From NCBI GenBank assembly GCA_022661535.1, contig JAKULF010000017.1:558001-622000 (forward strand): 64,000 nucleotides of DNA. Reading direction: 5' to 3'. How positions within the stretch are numbered: the stretch's first letter is position 1; every line of letters begins with the position of its first letter. The notes beneath the pieces are model-generated. The model had not been told where the DNA came from, ran no database searches, and saw nothing but the letters and a program-made list of their open reading frames with translations. The DNA comes from Eutypa lata (lineage: Eukaryota > Ascomycota > Sordariomycetes > Xylariales > Diatrypaceae). The position numbers and the translations under genes are program-made. This document shows positions 26,422 to 38,385 of the stretch, one piece after another.

Positions 26422-28036
26422 ATGCGTTCTTCCCTCCTCATCACCGCGGTCAGCATACCGTCCATCTTTGCATTCCCATGGATGACCCCCGAGGGAATGG
26501 GCGCTCTGCTCAACCACCCAGAAGCACGACAGGAGATTCACCGGCGGATACAGGAATACCAAGCAGGAGAGGCAGCAAATAAACCCAAGCCTCGTCAGCT
26601 GGGAACTGGCCTGCTAAGTGGTATTGTGGATTTGCTCGGTGGAACGGTCGAGGCGGTTGTGGATAACGTTCTCGGTCTCATTCCCACAGATGAGGCGGTC
26701 GAAGGGTTACAGAAATTCCCCGAAGGTAGGACATACCCTCAACGTCTTAGTGGCTTATATTACTTAACAGGTTATTAACACACCTATAGATGACCACCCA
26801 TTCGAAGCACCCGGCGATACCGACCAACGCGGCCCCTGTCCCGGTTTGAACACTCTTGCCAACCATGGATGTAAGTCATCTAATTAAATTCGCTCATAAA
26901 TCGGCTTAATTGATACTAACATATCTCCAGATATTCCTCGGACCGGCATTGCTACTGTTGGCCAAATCAACGCAGCAACAGCAAAGGTATTCAACATGGG
27001 AGCTGACCTATCATCTCTGTTGGCTGTAGGTGGTGCTCTCGATGGTGGCGACATTCTCTCGCAGACGATGAGCATTGGCGGTCCCGACGACCGTGTCGGG
27101 CTTCTGAACGGCGCACTCAACGATATCTTCGGAACCCCCTCTGGGATCGCCGGCCATGGTAAGTTACGCTGAGCCTCCTTTCGAACACACCACTCATCCT
27201 AGGAACAATCTTTGCTGACACCAGATATAGGCAAGTTCAACGAAGGCGACGCCTCCGCGACCCGCGAAGACTTCTATATCGACGGGGACAACATCTCCTT
27301 CCAGCCCGAATACTTCAAGCAGATGCACCAGCAGGCGCTAGCCCTAGGAAACGGGACGTACAGCGTAGACGTGATCAAGGAGCACTTCAAGAACCGGTAC
27401 GCGGCCTCGAAAGCGGCCAACAGCCAGTTCTACTTCAACGTGCCGAGCGCAGCCGTTGTCATGGGCGCCTACTACTTCATACCGGGCTTCTTTTCGAACG
27501 GCACGATCGGTGCGGGGGGCATCGCCAACGAAGCCTCCGTCACGTCCTTCTATGGCGCTAAGCCCGACCGTGACGGCGCCTGGGATGATCCCGACCTCAC
27601 TTACACCCATGTACCCGAGCGCATCCCCGAGGTCGGCTGGTATCGCCGCTCTACGCCCATGACGGTCGTGGAGGCCGTCGCTGGCATCCTAGACGTCTAC
27701 CTGTACGCGTTGCCGCCGCTCGGCGGCTCCGGTGCAGATGATAACTGGGTCGTTGGCCCGCTGGATGTTCCGAATAACGCGCAGGCCTTGTCGTGCTTCC
27801 TCTACAACGCCATCTACGCCAACTTCCCGTCCGAACTGTACAACACCGTCGCCGCGCTCGAGTCGGTCATTAACGGCCTATCCGACCTGCTGGTTCCTGG
27901 TTACGAGGCATTGGGCTGCGATGTCAACTATCCTGACACGGAGGGTAGCTCTTCGGCATGGGATGATTACGTCAACAAGTACGTAGGCCCCGCAAAGACG
28001 CAGGCTGTGGGCAGCGGGTGGTATGTGAAGGAGTAG
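26422..28036 (+). CDS. Secreted heme peroxidase of the chloroperoxidase/peroxygenase family
   Basis: Heme-thiolate enzyme of 472 aa using H2O2 to halogenate or oxygenate organic substrates outside the cell. Exons are 26422-26725, 26790-26870, 26931-27158 and 27231-28036, each junction a clean GTANGN/YAG pair. ATG 26422 opens a signal peptide (MRSSLLITAVSIPSIFAFP); an upstream in-frame ATG would bury it. PCP (117-119) supplies the proximal heme Cys118 within RGPCPGLNTLANHGYIPRTG. The distal acid-base motif EGDASATR (209-216) gives Glu209 and Arg216, the E-G-D-x-S-x-T-R pattern of long unspecific peroxygenases rather than the EHD of the short group. NGT N-glycosylation sites are present. About 80 residues between the signal peptide and the heme domain include a hydrophobic stretch. 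Substrate unknown. Confidence 0.9.
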
Positions 28037-29621
28037 ATTAAGTAGTGCCGTGGGAATTAACATATAAAGAACTAAATAGTAATATAGTATTAATGAAGTA
28101 TGTGAAGAGTTCCAGGCATCAGGAGAAACCGTAATAAGTGTAGATACTCTTGTCGGGACAGCTGTAGGAATCGGAGATGCAGGGAAATAGGGGTGAAATA
28201 GGGGTTATTCGTGTACAAGCTAGTTCGCCCACTTGTCGAAAGGTCTCACCATCTGACCCAGTACGTCCCAGTGGCAATGATATGACGTAGGGTAGGTGCA
28301 TGCAGGAAGACTCGAGAAGCGGTGCACGCAATGCTGCAGCTTGCCACTTGCTTCAGCTTGCCACTAAGAATTCTGAACGGGATCTCGACGGGGCCGGGAA
28401 GGCTCGTGGCTTGTTTCATCCGAACTTGCGGAATGCCGTTGTGTTCCAACAAATATAGGTACTGGAATGTCGATAGAAAAATCATTGCGCAACACAGGCA
28501 CAATGCATTATTCTACTAGATTCCTGCTGCATGAACGATTATCTGGTAGGCTGCGAGTAGAAATCCAGTGTCACTGTATTAGAAAGACAGGTTCGTATTT
28601 TTCTTCTTTACATGTGAACTTAGGTATAAAACGCAGAAGTGCTCATGACGTCGTCCTGTAATCTCACACCCGCTCACTGGCCCTCTCACCCCCTGCGCAC
28701 TCAACTCACTTAAAGTTATGAATCTCAAGGTAGACATTTCTTGATAAAGATTTCCAGCCTGCGATACAACATATATAAATACAAGGTCGTCATAGTGACT
28801 CTTGCGGCTTCGCTTGATCTAAAGCTTGCTAGTTTCATTAACCGAACGAACGACCTCAGCCTTCTGTATTGTGAGTAACTATGAACGAATGCTCTTCAAG
28901 TATGATGGCAAATTCAAGTCTAATTTAGGTCAGAGATGGATCATCTTAGATATGAATATTTCTTCATGGTCCCGATTTAAGAATGAGGTGAGGAAGTATG
29001 AAACAGCATATAGTTACGGGTGGGGTTATTTCAGGGGGTGTCGGCTACCCACAATGTTCACTGATGTCAATTCTTCAAGCCCCCTAAATGCCGTACTAAT
29101 ACAGTCGAGTAGACTGAGAACCGTGACCAACGATATCAGCTCTCACCAAATCTCTATCTTTCATACCGGATTTGTTTGATTGACCCTTTAATGGCAAGCA
29201 CTGACCATTATATGGAATGAAAACGGGAATGAGGGAAAATGATCGTGCAACCTTACTTTGCATTTCTGAGAATGGTACTAACAACATTGTGGACAATAAT
29301 AGGCTCAAGAAGCTACCGTCATCCTGTTTGCTTTGTTTGGTAATAACTGTAGCATGCCTTGTCACGGCTCCTACCTTCCTGCATTTTAGGCATCGGACCA
29401 TAGTACATGCATTTCTCTACCTCTACATGCCTACCTCGAAGATGTCAAATCTAAAGAGTTTGAGATACACTATGTATAAATAGCTACAAATGTAGTTTTG
29501 TATCAAGCCCAGGCAAAGTTTGTTCTATTTTCTATCAGTCAAGTTCAGTTGAGAGTTCGACGACTGTATTGTGTCCCTGTCATTACCAGTAAAACTCCTG
29601 CACCCCAGTACATATATCGAA
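28037..29621. other. Intergenic, no gene recognised
   Basis: AT-rich spacer. An imperfect tandem (CAGCTTGCCACTT repeated) lies at about 28338-28367. The final 200 bases are probably promoter and leader of the next gene. Confidence 0.55.
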
Positions 29622-30677
29622 ATGCCCTGCAGATTGGCGATTACATCCATCTCCCTCGGACGATGTTTCGCAGGACATACACTAAGCCATAGACTGGACC
29701 TTGCTCGCTCCTACGGTTACAATGGCATCGAACTGTTCTACGAAGAGGTGGTTCATATCGCACAAGAACTACCCGGAGGCCATACGCCAGAAAACGAACT
29801 CGAAGCAGCACAGATCATTGGTGGCCTCTGCCGAGAAAGGCAGCTCACCATACTATGCCTGCAACCATTCTGGCACTTCGAGGGATTGCTTGACCGTCAA
29901 GAACATGTCAAGCGGCTGGACCAATTGTCCTTCTGGTTTCGACTGACCAAAGCCCTCGGGACAGACATGGTACAGATCCCCAGCAACTTCCTCCCAGCTT
30001 CTCAGCTGTCAGAAGATGCGACCCTCGCCGTCGCCGACCTTCAAGCAGCTGCAGACATGGGACTTCGGGAACAGCCACCCATTCGCTTCGTCTATGAAGC
30101 GCTGTGCTGGGGAACCCAATGTGACCTTTGGGAACAGAGCTGGGATATGGTCCAGGCTGTGGACCGACCGAACTTTGGCCTTTGCCTCGACACTTTCAAC
30201 ATTGCCGGTCGTACCTATGCCGATCCGACGTCGCCGATAGCTCGTGTTCCAAACTGCGATCAGGCCATCCAGGAATCTCTAGAACGTCTTGTATCGACCG
30301 TCGACGTAGCCAAAGTTTTCTGCGTGCAAGTGGTTGACGCAGAACGCCTTTCCGAGCCCCTGATCGAAGGACACGAGTTTTACGACGCTGGCCAACCACC
30401 TCGCATGAGCTGGTCCCGTAACTGCAGGCTGTTCTACGGCGAACAAGACCGAGGCGCTTATCTGCCCGTGACGAAGATCTCGAAGGCCATCTTTCAGGGC
30501 CTCGGGTTCGAGGGTTGGGTGAGCATGGAGTTCTTCAACCAGAGGATGTCAGATGAGGACCAGAGCATGCCTCGGGAGCTCGCTGAGCGAGGTGCTATGG
30601 CTTGGGAGAAGCTTGTCAAGGATATGGACCTGAGAGTGAATAAGGAGGATTCACGAACCGTGGCAGAGTGTAAATGA
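29622..30677 (+). CDS. 3-dehydroshikimate dehydratase (QutC/qa-4 type)
   Basis: Converts 3-dehydroshikimate to protocatechuate, the step that commits quinate/shikimate carbon to catabolism via the beta-ketoadipate pathway; cytosolic. It is a single exon of 351 aa, near the usual 350-360 aa of the fungal enzymes. ATG 29622 starts MPCRLAITSISLGRCFAGHT, a typical beginning. The fold is a sugar-phosphate isomerase/epimerase-like TIM barrel. Key blocks are GYNGIELFYEEV, then FVYEALCWGT, LCLDTFNIAGR and a C-terminal WVSMEFFNQRM. The acidic residues in these blocks (Glu in IELFYEE, Glu in YEALCWG, Asp in LDTFN, Glu in MEFFN) are candidate metal ligands and catalytic residues. No other quinate-cluster gene is visible nearby, so it may act alone or in aromatic degradation. 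Confidence 0.88.
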   Translation: MPCRLAITSISLGRCFAGHTLSHRLDLARSYGYNGIELFYEEVVHIAQELPGGHTPENELEAAQIIGGLCRERQLTILCLQPFWHFEGLLDRQEHVKRLDQLSFWFRLTKALGTDMVQIPSNFLPASQLSEDATLAVADLQAAADMGLREQPPIRFVYEALCWGTQCDLWEQSWDMVQAVDRPNFGLCLDTFNIAGRTYADPTSPIARVPNCDQAIQESLERLVSTVDVAKVFCVQVVDAERLSEPLIEGHEFYDAGQPPRMSWSRNCRLFYGEQDRGAYLPVTKISKAIFQGLGFEGWVSMEFFNQRMSDEDQSMPRELAERGAMAWEKLVKDMDLRVNKEDSRTVAECK

Positions 30678-31337
30678 TATTTAGTGGCGGGCATGAGGAT
30701 ATATCTCGGCCACCTACTTACGTAGGTTCCTATACCATAGCAGTGTCTACTGAGAAATTCACGAAGTAGATGAGCTAGATAGATGTAGAGTTTGGAAGAC
30801 ATACGATAAATACACGTTTAGAACACTAACTGGACACTCACTTCCAAGTTATGTAGATACCTACACAGTGCTGCATGTAGCTTACGTGCAATACATGTAT
30901 GTATATAGCTAGGTACCCAGTTGATGCTTTAGGGGTATTGGAAGGGCCCCTATCTACCCCACATCACAGTGTAGGAGCTAGCTCTAGTACTAACCCCGCA
31001 CTTGGATTCTAACTCTAGGTACCTAGGTATATAGAATTGGCGATAGGCACAGGCTGGCACAGCTAATCATCATACACGTTCTTCGTCTTCATATGGCATC
31101 AAAAGGTATTAAATAGGAGTATAACAAGAGAATCTCCTTGTTAGCCTGTTAGTTGCGTATTCTGGATTAGCACCCATCATTCCTTATCATCTGGCCGGCA
31201 CAGCGAATTAATTGCTAATCGACGACTGAGCTACCTACGTAGTCAAGAGGGTATCTTGTTTTGTTTTGTTGTGTTGTCTTATTTTATTTTGCATAGATGA
31301 AGGATCATCTACTCCCTTTTCCTTGAGAAGAGATTGA
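30678..31337. other. Short convergent intergenic region
   Basis: 3' flanks of the dehydratase (plus) and Jip5 (minus). T-rich run near 31255-31290. Nothing else seen. Confidence 0.6.
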
Positions 31338-32705
31338 TTAATCCAAGCCCCTGAACTTCAGAATGCCATGTGCACCATGAGGACCGAGTTCGACTTTTCC
31401 CTTCTTCCTCTTCTTCTTGCGCTTTGAACCCTCATCACTGTCCGAGTCATCCGACCCCTGATTCTTTCCCGACTGCCTCTTTCCCTTGCTAGACGGCGGG
31501 GCAGCATCTGAATCTGAATCGTCCGGCTCATCTTCGTCGCTATCGTCTTCGGAATCATCGTCCGAGTCACCCCCGCCGAGCTGAGGCGACTCCTGCCATA
31601 TTTTCACCGTCTGGCCTCCACCACTAATCATTCGGCCTTGGGAATCGAATCCTAGCCCGACGACAGCCTCGAACTCGTCATGTCGCAACACAGTCTCGAC
31701 CTCCCTCTTCATTAGATCGACGATGCGCAAGCTGCCGTCACCCACACCGACCACGACCTTCTTGCTCCGCGTCAGTTCGTCGGGTATCTTGACGATGCAG
31801 TCGAGGCTCTCGCCGCCGCCTTTCCCCGAGTCAACGATGACGCGATCCTGTTGATCATCCCAGGCTCCCTTGTCCCACAAGGTGAGAACCCCGCTAGCTG
31901 TGCCGACCGCAACCACGCCGTTGTCCCTGTTCTTCTTGGGTCCCAGGCCGGGGATGAAGGTGGTGCATAGTAGCTCGTCTTCCTGGTCATCGCTGCGTAC
32001 CAGCACACCCCTTCTCAAGTCGGTGACAGCTAGGGTAGTGCCACCGGTGGAAACCCACTGCTTGCTGTAACCACTGGTGCTCTCGGCCGAAGGCGGAAGT
32101 GGCGTGATGCTGGAGATGAAGTCGTCGTGTGGGAAGTGGGTCTGCTGGGGTTTCGAGGCGGCTAGGGCGCCATCGCGGAGGTCTAAGAGGTGTAACACGC
32201 CCGAGTCGCAGGCGAGTAGCAGGGTCTGGGGTGACAGCACGTGCATGAGAGTGGGTGAGTCGGGTACGGACTTCGTGGATGGGATGGCGATCTTGGATGC
32301 AACCTGACCGGTGGCAGAGGAGAAGTGTTTAATGAGAGAATCGGTTCCGGCCGAATAAAGATCTAATCATGTGGTAGAGGCTTTGTTAGTAGATGTCTGG
32401 CTACTTCACATATGCAATACCTTGTAACTTAGAGCGTATAACTTACATTCGCCATCATTGCTGAAAGCTAGACCCCGACAGCTACCCTTGTGTCTTCTAG
32501 TGCGCCAGACGGTGTCGATGGTTCCTCTACCATCTGAAAGCACGCTCACATCGGCATCGTCTTCGCTGGACTTCTCGGCGGCGGGGAGGCGAAAGCATTC
32601 GACGTGACCGGTAGAGAGCCCGACAGCTAAAAGGGGTTCTGTCGGATGCAAGGTCTGAGTGAAGAGATCAGCCTTCAAAGGTAAGGTACAGAGGTTTTCG
32701 AACAT
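31338..32705 (-). CDS. jip5: WD-repeat protein Jip5 (WDR55 homolog)
   Basis: Nucleolar WD40 protein needed for large-subunit ribosome biogenesis; 427 aa. Exon 1 is 32705-32447 and exon 2 is 32362-31338, spliced to read [20 protein letters not shown]. The N-terminal [35 protein letters not shown] is the conserved Jip5 opening. Six or so degenerate WD blades follow, for example [27 protein letters not shown] and [12 protein letters not shown]. The C-terminal tail has long Asp/Ser acid runs, then a [10 protein letters not shown] basic stretch, and ends [10 protein letters not shown]. The acidic/basic tail suits nucleolar location. It is a single-copy housekeeping gene. Confidence 0.93.
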
Positions 32706-34147
32706 GGCGCCCGGTATTTGAGTATCGTTGGTGAAGAGTCGGCTAATTTTTTAGATGAGTCGAATTGAATTGTACGATGATATCAATTGATCAATTGATT
32801 ATAAGAAGTATATATAGCATCTTTGAAGTTCATATAATCATCATCGCCTACCAATGTAAGTGACCTTTAAATGTGGTAGCGGTAACGGGGAGGTAGAATT
32901 GATGGGCTGATGAATTTGCAGATGAGAAAAACCATCGAGCGACAAGGCTGAATGAATCCATTGAAGGGATCTTGGAGCTTGAAGCTACAGTACCTTACCT
33001 GCCTAATTGACACTTTCTATTGGCTACTTAGCTCCCTAGAGTTAACCCTAGGTGCCTAGGTAGATCTTATCTTATCAAGCCTTATCATGGCGTAACAATA
33101 ATTGTACATACAAGTAATTGTTCAGTCCGACCGTGCCCCTTAAAGCTTTATTCCATTATTTAGGCTCTCACCACCAGACTTTGCTTACATGATTTCTAGG
33201 TATTGTCTGGAGTTCGGATGCAAAGTGACTACATATGTATATGTAGATAATTAATATTAGAGACAACCAGACAACAAATGGGTTGATAGGTACGAATCCG
33301 ATATCCAGGATTCCTATCGTCACAACACGTGTAAAGACACACGTGCTCTGATGCTGCCATCAATATGGACATAACCTTGAGTGGTACAATACTACATAAG
33401 TCAGGCTTCCTTCAGCTTTACCCTATTCAGCAGTCTGGATGCCGATGCCCAGGCTGCTAGTTACATAGTTTACCTGCTAGATATTTGAACCCCGAATCAA
33501 CGCCCCAAGTGGGGAAAATATCATCACCTCTGCCTTTTCCTTGCTAACTAGAGCCTTTAAGTTATTAGTCTTTCTCCAACAAGGAAGGATTAGGGAGCAG
33601 ACAAGACAGTTCTACGTAGTGGAATACTATGTATGTCAATATGTATATATCTACACTATCTACATACCCTAGGTGATAGCGAAGCTCGGCAGCAGACCGA
33701 AACAGGCTGATGGAATCCACTATGACATACAACTCCAGGAACACCTTCGTAAGCTTATCGAGAACCGCAGCAGCCCAGGTCCGCATAACTATGCCATGCC
33801 TTTTCCCCTGCTTATTCTATTGGACGAGACCACCGAGTTGTATCTCTACCCCTGACGACTTGTCGTAATGGGGAAGGACCCGGTTCTGCATTTCTGGGCT
33901 CGGAATACAGATCGACGAGCCTCATCTTCAGCTCATAAAAACCTCTTCTCCTGCCCTTCTCCGAGCTTACTACCGTATGCTCTCCATTACTCTCCAAGCC
34001 TTGAAGAGCACCCGGCCGCTTTGCTAACCTAGTCCTGACAAGCTTTGACTCGAGTGGTATTTTGTGAAGCTTTCCTAAAGCGTTCCTACTAAAGCTTCTA
34101 GCTGTCAAAGTTTATATCGTTAGTGACTTGAGTTCAATTGGCTCATA
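32706..34147. other. Divergent intergenic region
   Basis: Promoter region for Jip5 (minus) and the phosphodiesterase (plus). Short frames at about 33673-34108 have a somewhat coding-like composition but match nothing I recognise. Confidence 0.5.
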
Positions 34148-35566
34148 ATGTATGTCGACGGTGCCTCATTCACCGCTGGCCTTCTCGTCATCTCTCGGGT
34201 AGTCAGCGCTCTGCCCGCCGAGAAATGGAAACCCAAGCGGAACGTAGAACTTGGGCCTCGGCCCGAATATCTCGTCAACGACATGGACGAGGGCCCGCTC
34301 AAGGATAAGCTCGCGTCGTGTCTTGACCGCGAGGCTAAGACCACCAAGTTCAGTATCGGGCATCGCGGCGGCGCCGTGCTCCAGTTCCCCGAGGAGACGG
34401 TCGAGTCCATCCGGGCTGGTACGCGCATGGGTGCTGGTATCCTGGAGTGCGACGTCGCTTTCACAGCGGACCGGGAGCTGGTGTGCCGTCACGCCCAGTG
34501 CGATCTTCACACCACGACCAACATCGTGAACACACCGCTGGGCGCCAAGTGCACGACGCCCTTCACACCCGCTTCTAACGGTACGGCCGCTACCGCTGAG
34601 TGCTGCACGAGCGACATCACCCTGGCGGAGTTCAAGACGCTGTGCGGCAAGATGGACGGGTATAACGCTTCCGCCACGACGCCCGAGGACTTTCTAGATG
34701 GCACGCTGGACTGGCGGACGAATCTGTATGCGCAGTGCGGCACCGTCATGTCGCATAAGGAATTCATCGCGCTTGTAGACGGGCTGGGGCTTGACTTCAC
34801 CAGCGAACTGAAACTTCCTCAGGTCGAGATGCCGTTTGACGGGGACTATACCCAGGAGAAATATGCGCAGCAGATGATCGACGAGTACAAGGCGGCCGAC
34901 ATCAACCCCAGCCGCGTCTGGCCCCAAAGCTTCACCTTCTCCGATATTGCGTACTGGCTCGAGCACGAGCCCGAATTCGGCCGACAGGCTGTGCTCCTGG
35001 ACGAAAGTGGCGACTCGCCCGAGACGTTCGCTACGGCTGTCGCTAACTTGACTTTCTACAAGGAATCCGGTGTGCAGATCGTCGCGCCCCCTCTCCCATA
35101 TCTAGTCACGACTGATGAGAACGATAACTACATCCCCTCTGACTATGCTACTACTGCTAAAGATCTTGGCCTTGATATAATCACATGGTCGCTCGAGCGC
35201 TCCCCTCCACTGAAGCGTGCGGCGGCAGAGGGGGACTACTACTATATGTATATGTGTAAGTATACCCTTGCTTTGGTTCTCTGGCTTTCGTGTCCCTAGT
35301 CCCGGGACCGCAACCCCTTGATAGGGGCTTTTAGGGACAGAAGTCCGTGGGGTGCCTCCTAGCACGTGATAAAATTCTTGACTACTAGCCAAGATACCTA
35401 AGAAGAAAAACAACTAACTGTAGTTATTATAGTGAACGGCACCAAGCATGACGGGGACATCTATGAGCTGGTCCACGTCCTCAGCAAGGATGTGGGCGTT
35501 CTAGGTATCTTTTCTGACTGGTCGGCTACGGTCACCTATTACGCCAATTGCTTTGGTCTCTTTTGA
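34148..35566 (+). CDS. Secreted glycerophosphodiester phosphodiesterase
   Basis: Hydrolyses glycerophosphodiesters to glycerol-3-phosphate and an alcohol; 413 aa. Exon 1 is 34148-35255 and exon 2 is 35433-35566 (gtaagt...tatag). A hydrophobic N-terminus, about residues 8-22 ([15 protein letters not shown]), looks like a signal peptide, so the enzyme is probably extracellular or in the wall. Catalytic GDPD elements are visible: IGHRGG with the general His, ECDV with the metal-binding Glu and Asp, and RHAQCDL with the second His. SELKLPQ later carries another metal-binding Glu. Several NxT/S sites are present. The C-terminal exon ([20 protein letters not shown], then [20 protein letters not shown]) closes the barrel, as expected for long fungal members. 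It may serve phosphate scavenging; no regulatory site was identified. Confidence 0.92.
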
Positions 35567-36177
35567 TTGAGGAGTCGACGTGGCTTGAGAGGGGAATCCT
35601 TGAGCTATGTACATGAAGTATAGACTGGAATAAACTTGCTAAAAGGGACGAGGCGACGGAGTAAATTAATGTCTAACTAGTAGTGTATATGGATAATGCG
35701 AATCTAGAGATTCCGGATGTATCGATCTGGACGTACCGAAGAACTCTTAATGCCAACTAGACTCTGCCTGAATAATATTCTGCATCTCTTTTGGTTGTAG
35801 AAATGAACTTGGATGACTACTTAGATACATACATGTATGTAGGTACTTCATCGTTCGTTCGTATAGGCCATATTGTATGCATTAAGCCTCTAAACGAAAC
35901 CCTTTGTGGGCATTTAGCTACGTGCATGCACACTTATGTACCTACGCCTAGGTACCTGTTGGACACCCCGCAATACCAATAACTACCTAGACCTAGAGCT
36001 ACATCCCGACCATTTGCAAGTTCGCATTATATCACCGAATTGCATGAGCAAACATCCATCCTGTTTGGACATTCCATTGAATTACCATTTCTGTAACAAT
36101 ATTGAATACGGTACGTTACCTGAATATATCGATGCCTGGATGGAAGTTTTGACTACAGAACATAGGAATCTCTCATC
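35567..36177. other. Intergenic, no gene recognised
   Basis: Spacer between two co-directional genes; probably terminator of the phosphodiesterase and promoter of the chitinase. Confidence 0.6.
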
Positions 36178-37598
36178 ATGCGTAGACCGGAGGGCCTTCG
36201 ATCCACAGCCTGGCCTTTCTGTGTCTTGATCATGGCATTGGTCTCAGCAGCGTCGGCGTCAGCGCAATTGCGCAATATAATGTACTTCTGCGGGTAAGTT
36301 ATGCATGTAGGATACTCGGTGATACCATCAGTTTGATGCTATGGATTGATTAACAGATTACATATTGTATGTAGCCAGCATCCTACGATCCCGGATTCAT
36401 CGCTCACTTCACCCGTCACCCATGTCGTCATGGCTTTCATGAACTCCAACACTTTCAATCGCAAGGAGGAAAGCTCCGACTGGCCCTTATTTATGACCGT
36501 GAAAGAGACCCGCGAACAGTTCGCGCCAGGTACAAAGATCATGGTCGCCATTGGTGGTTGGGGCGATACTGCTGGATTTGCTCTCGGAGCAGCTACTAAG
36601 GAAGGTCGTCAGAACTGGGCACGTAACGTCGCCGCTATGATCAGAGATACAGGAGCCGACGGTAAGCAGTGCATTGTCTGGACATCGTATCTCTTCTTCC
36701 AGTGCTTTGTGGCCAAATCCGCTGATTGGTCTTGATCATTATAGGAGTGGATGTTGACTGGGAGTATCCGGGGTAAGATTTCTTCTCATCATGCTTTCAA
36801 GTCTATGAATGCTGTGGAATGGTCTAACTAAACCCTTATATCTGAAGAGGTAATGGCGAGGACTATAAGCAAGTGCCAAACGAACAGAAGGCATGGGAAA
36901 TCGAAGCATACCCGCTCCTCCTTGCCGACATTCGAGCGGCTATAGGACCAGACAAGTTGATTTCAGCGGCAGTTCCTGGAATTCCTCGAGATATGTTAGC
37001 ATTTACCCCCCAGTCTCTGCCTTCCATCATGGAATCCGTCGACTTCCTCAACGTCATGACCTACGACTTGATGAATCGTCGAGATGATGTGACAAGGCAC
37101 CATGCCGGCAAGTCACTCTCACGTGAGTCGATAGATGCATACATTGCCAACGGTGCCAGACCTGACAAGCTCAATCTGGGGTTTGCATTCTACACAAAGT
37201 ACTTTCGGACAGAACACCAGACATGCTTGAGAAGCCCGATTGGCTGTCCGACGTTATTACTGGAAGACCCCGAAACCGGCGGCGATTTAGGCCGTACGGG
37301 TGGGTTTGCCTGGGCGGACGAGACGCCAGCTGAGGTACGAACGTCGTTTGCCAAGGCGCTTAATGGTGGACAATACGATGACGTGGCCGGGGGCCAGTAC
37401 TACTGGGATGCAGAGGAGGATCTGTGGTGGACGTACGAAAGCCCTAGTTCGATCCAGGATAAGTTCAGCCTGGTCCGGGACATTGCACTTGGAGGTGTAT
37501 TCGCGTGGGAGCTCGGTGGAGATGGCCCGGAATATACTCGCCTGGCCGCTGTGAATGCCGCAGTGAAAAGCTCGAGGGATAAGAAAGATGAACTGTAA
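36178..37598 (+). CDS. GH18 chitinase with C-terminal KKDEL
   Basis: Endo- or exo-acting chitinase of 393 aa. Exons are 36178-36293, 36375-36661, 36745-36772 (only 28 nt) and 36848-37598. The exon 1 product has a basic start and a hydrophobic core ending ASASA, a clear signal peptide with likely cleavage before QLRNIMYF. VMVAIGG-type strand KIMVAIGGWGD is present. The catalytic DGVDVDWE motif lies at 134-141 with Glu141 as acid/base, assembled across two introns. FLNVMTYDLMN gives the substrate-binding Met-Tyr-Asp. The late GGVFAWELGGDG gives the barrel Trp. No chitin-binding or LysM domain is seen. The protein ends SSRDKKDEL, a canonical ER-retention tetrapeptide, which is odd for a secreted hydrolase. 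Confidence 0.92.
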
Positions 37599-38385
37599 TG
37601 TTGCTGAATAGTAACCGGCTGATTCTGTAGTTCGATGAAAGTACCATGAAAGATGAACCAGGGGGTCTTCCCTTCGAACCTAGCTTCTCCTTATGTTGTG
37701 TTGTCTTCTTGCAGTAGCTGGATACCGACCCATACTGAAGGCATGGGCGAACGATTCAACGCCAAGACCAGACACTTCGTAGCAACTGGGATATAAATGA
37801 GAATAATACCCTAACCTTTCACATACGACCATAGGATCTGGAGAACACGGGATCCCGTCCGCTCTCCCCTAGTTAAGCCAGATACCGCCGGATTAGTAGT
37901 TGGGTCGGTGACGACCAGCGAATCCCTGGTGTTGTATGTTTTTTTCTTCTCCTCTTTTCTTTTTGAAGTTTACACCGTCCACTGTAACGATCCTCTCTTA
38001 ACCTCAGCTTCTATTTGCCGCTCACACTCTGAGCCTACATAGTTACCTGTTAATAATAGCTTACCCTTTCAGTGAGCCGATGAAAGGTTTACCTACCTGT
38101 ATTCCCCACACACATCACTTAGCATAGGATTCTTAGCGCACGAAGTAGTGCTAGTCTAAGAATATAGTCTATGGGGCCTCCGGATCCGAACGCATCGGCC
38201 TTTAAGCCAACTATCCATCCTATTTTCAACAAGTCGTAGATATAAAGGCATATTATACTGCCACCTTGCTCAACTGTTAAAGTCAAGTGGGAACTAGTAA
38301 ACACAGTCTGTCCTGAGGACTACCTGACCTCCGACATTTAGTGATAATCCTCGTGGATATAGCAATGTTGATCTGTAAGGATGAC
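37599..38385. other. Intergenic, no gene recognised
   Basis: Contains pyrimidine-rich tracts (about 37940-37965) and short frames only. Presumed chitinase terminator and esterase promoter. No SreA-type site was seen here. Confidence 0.55.
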
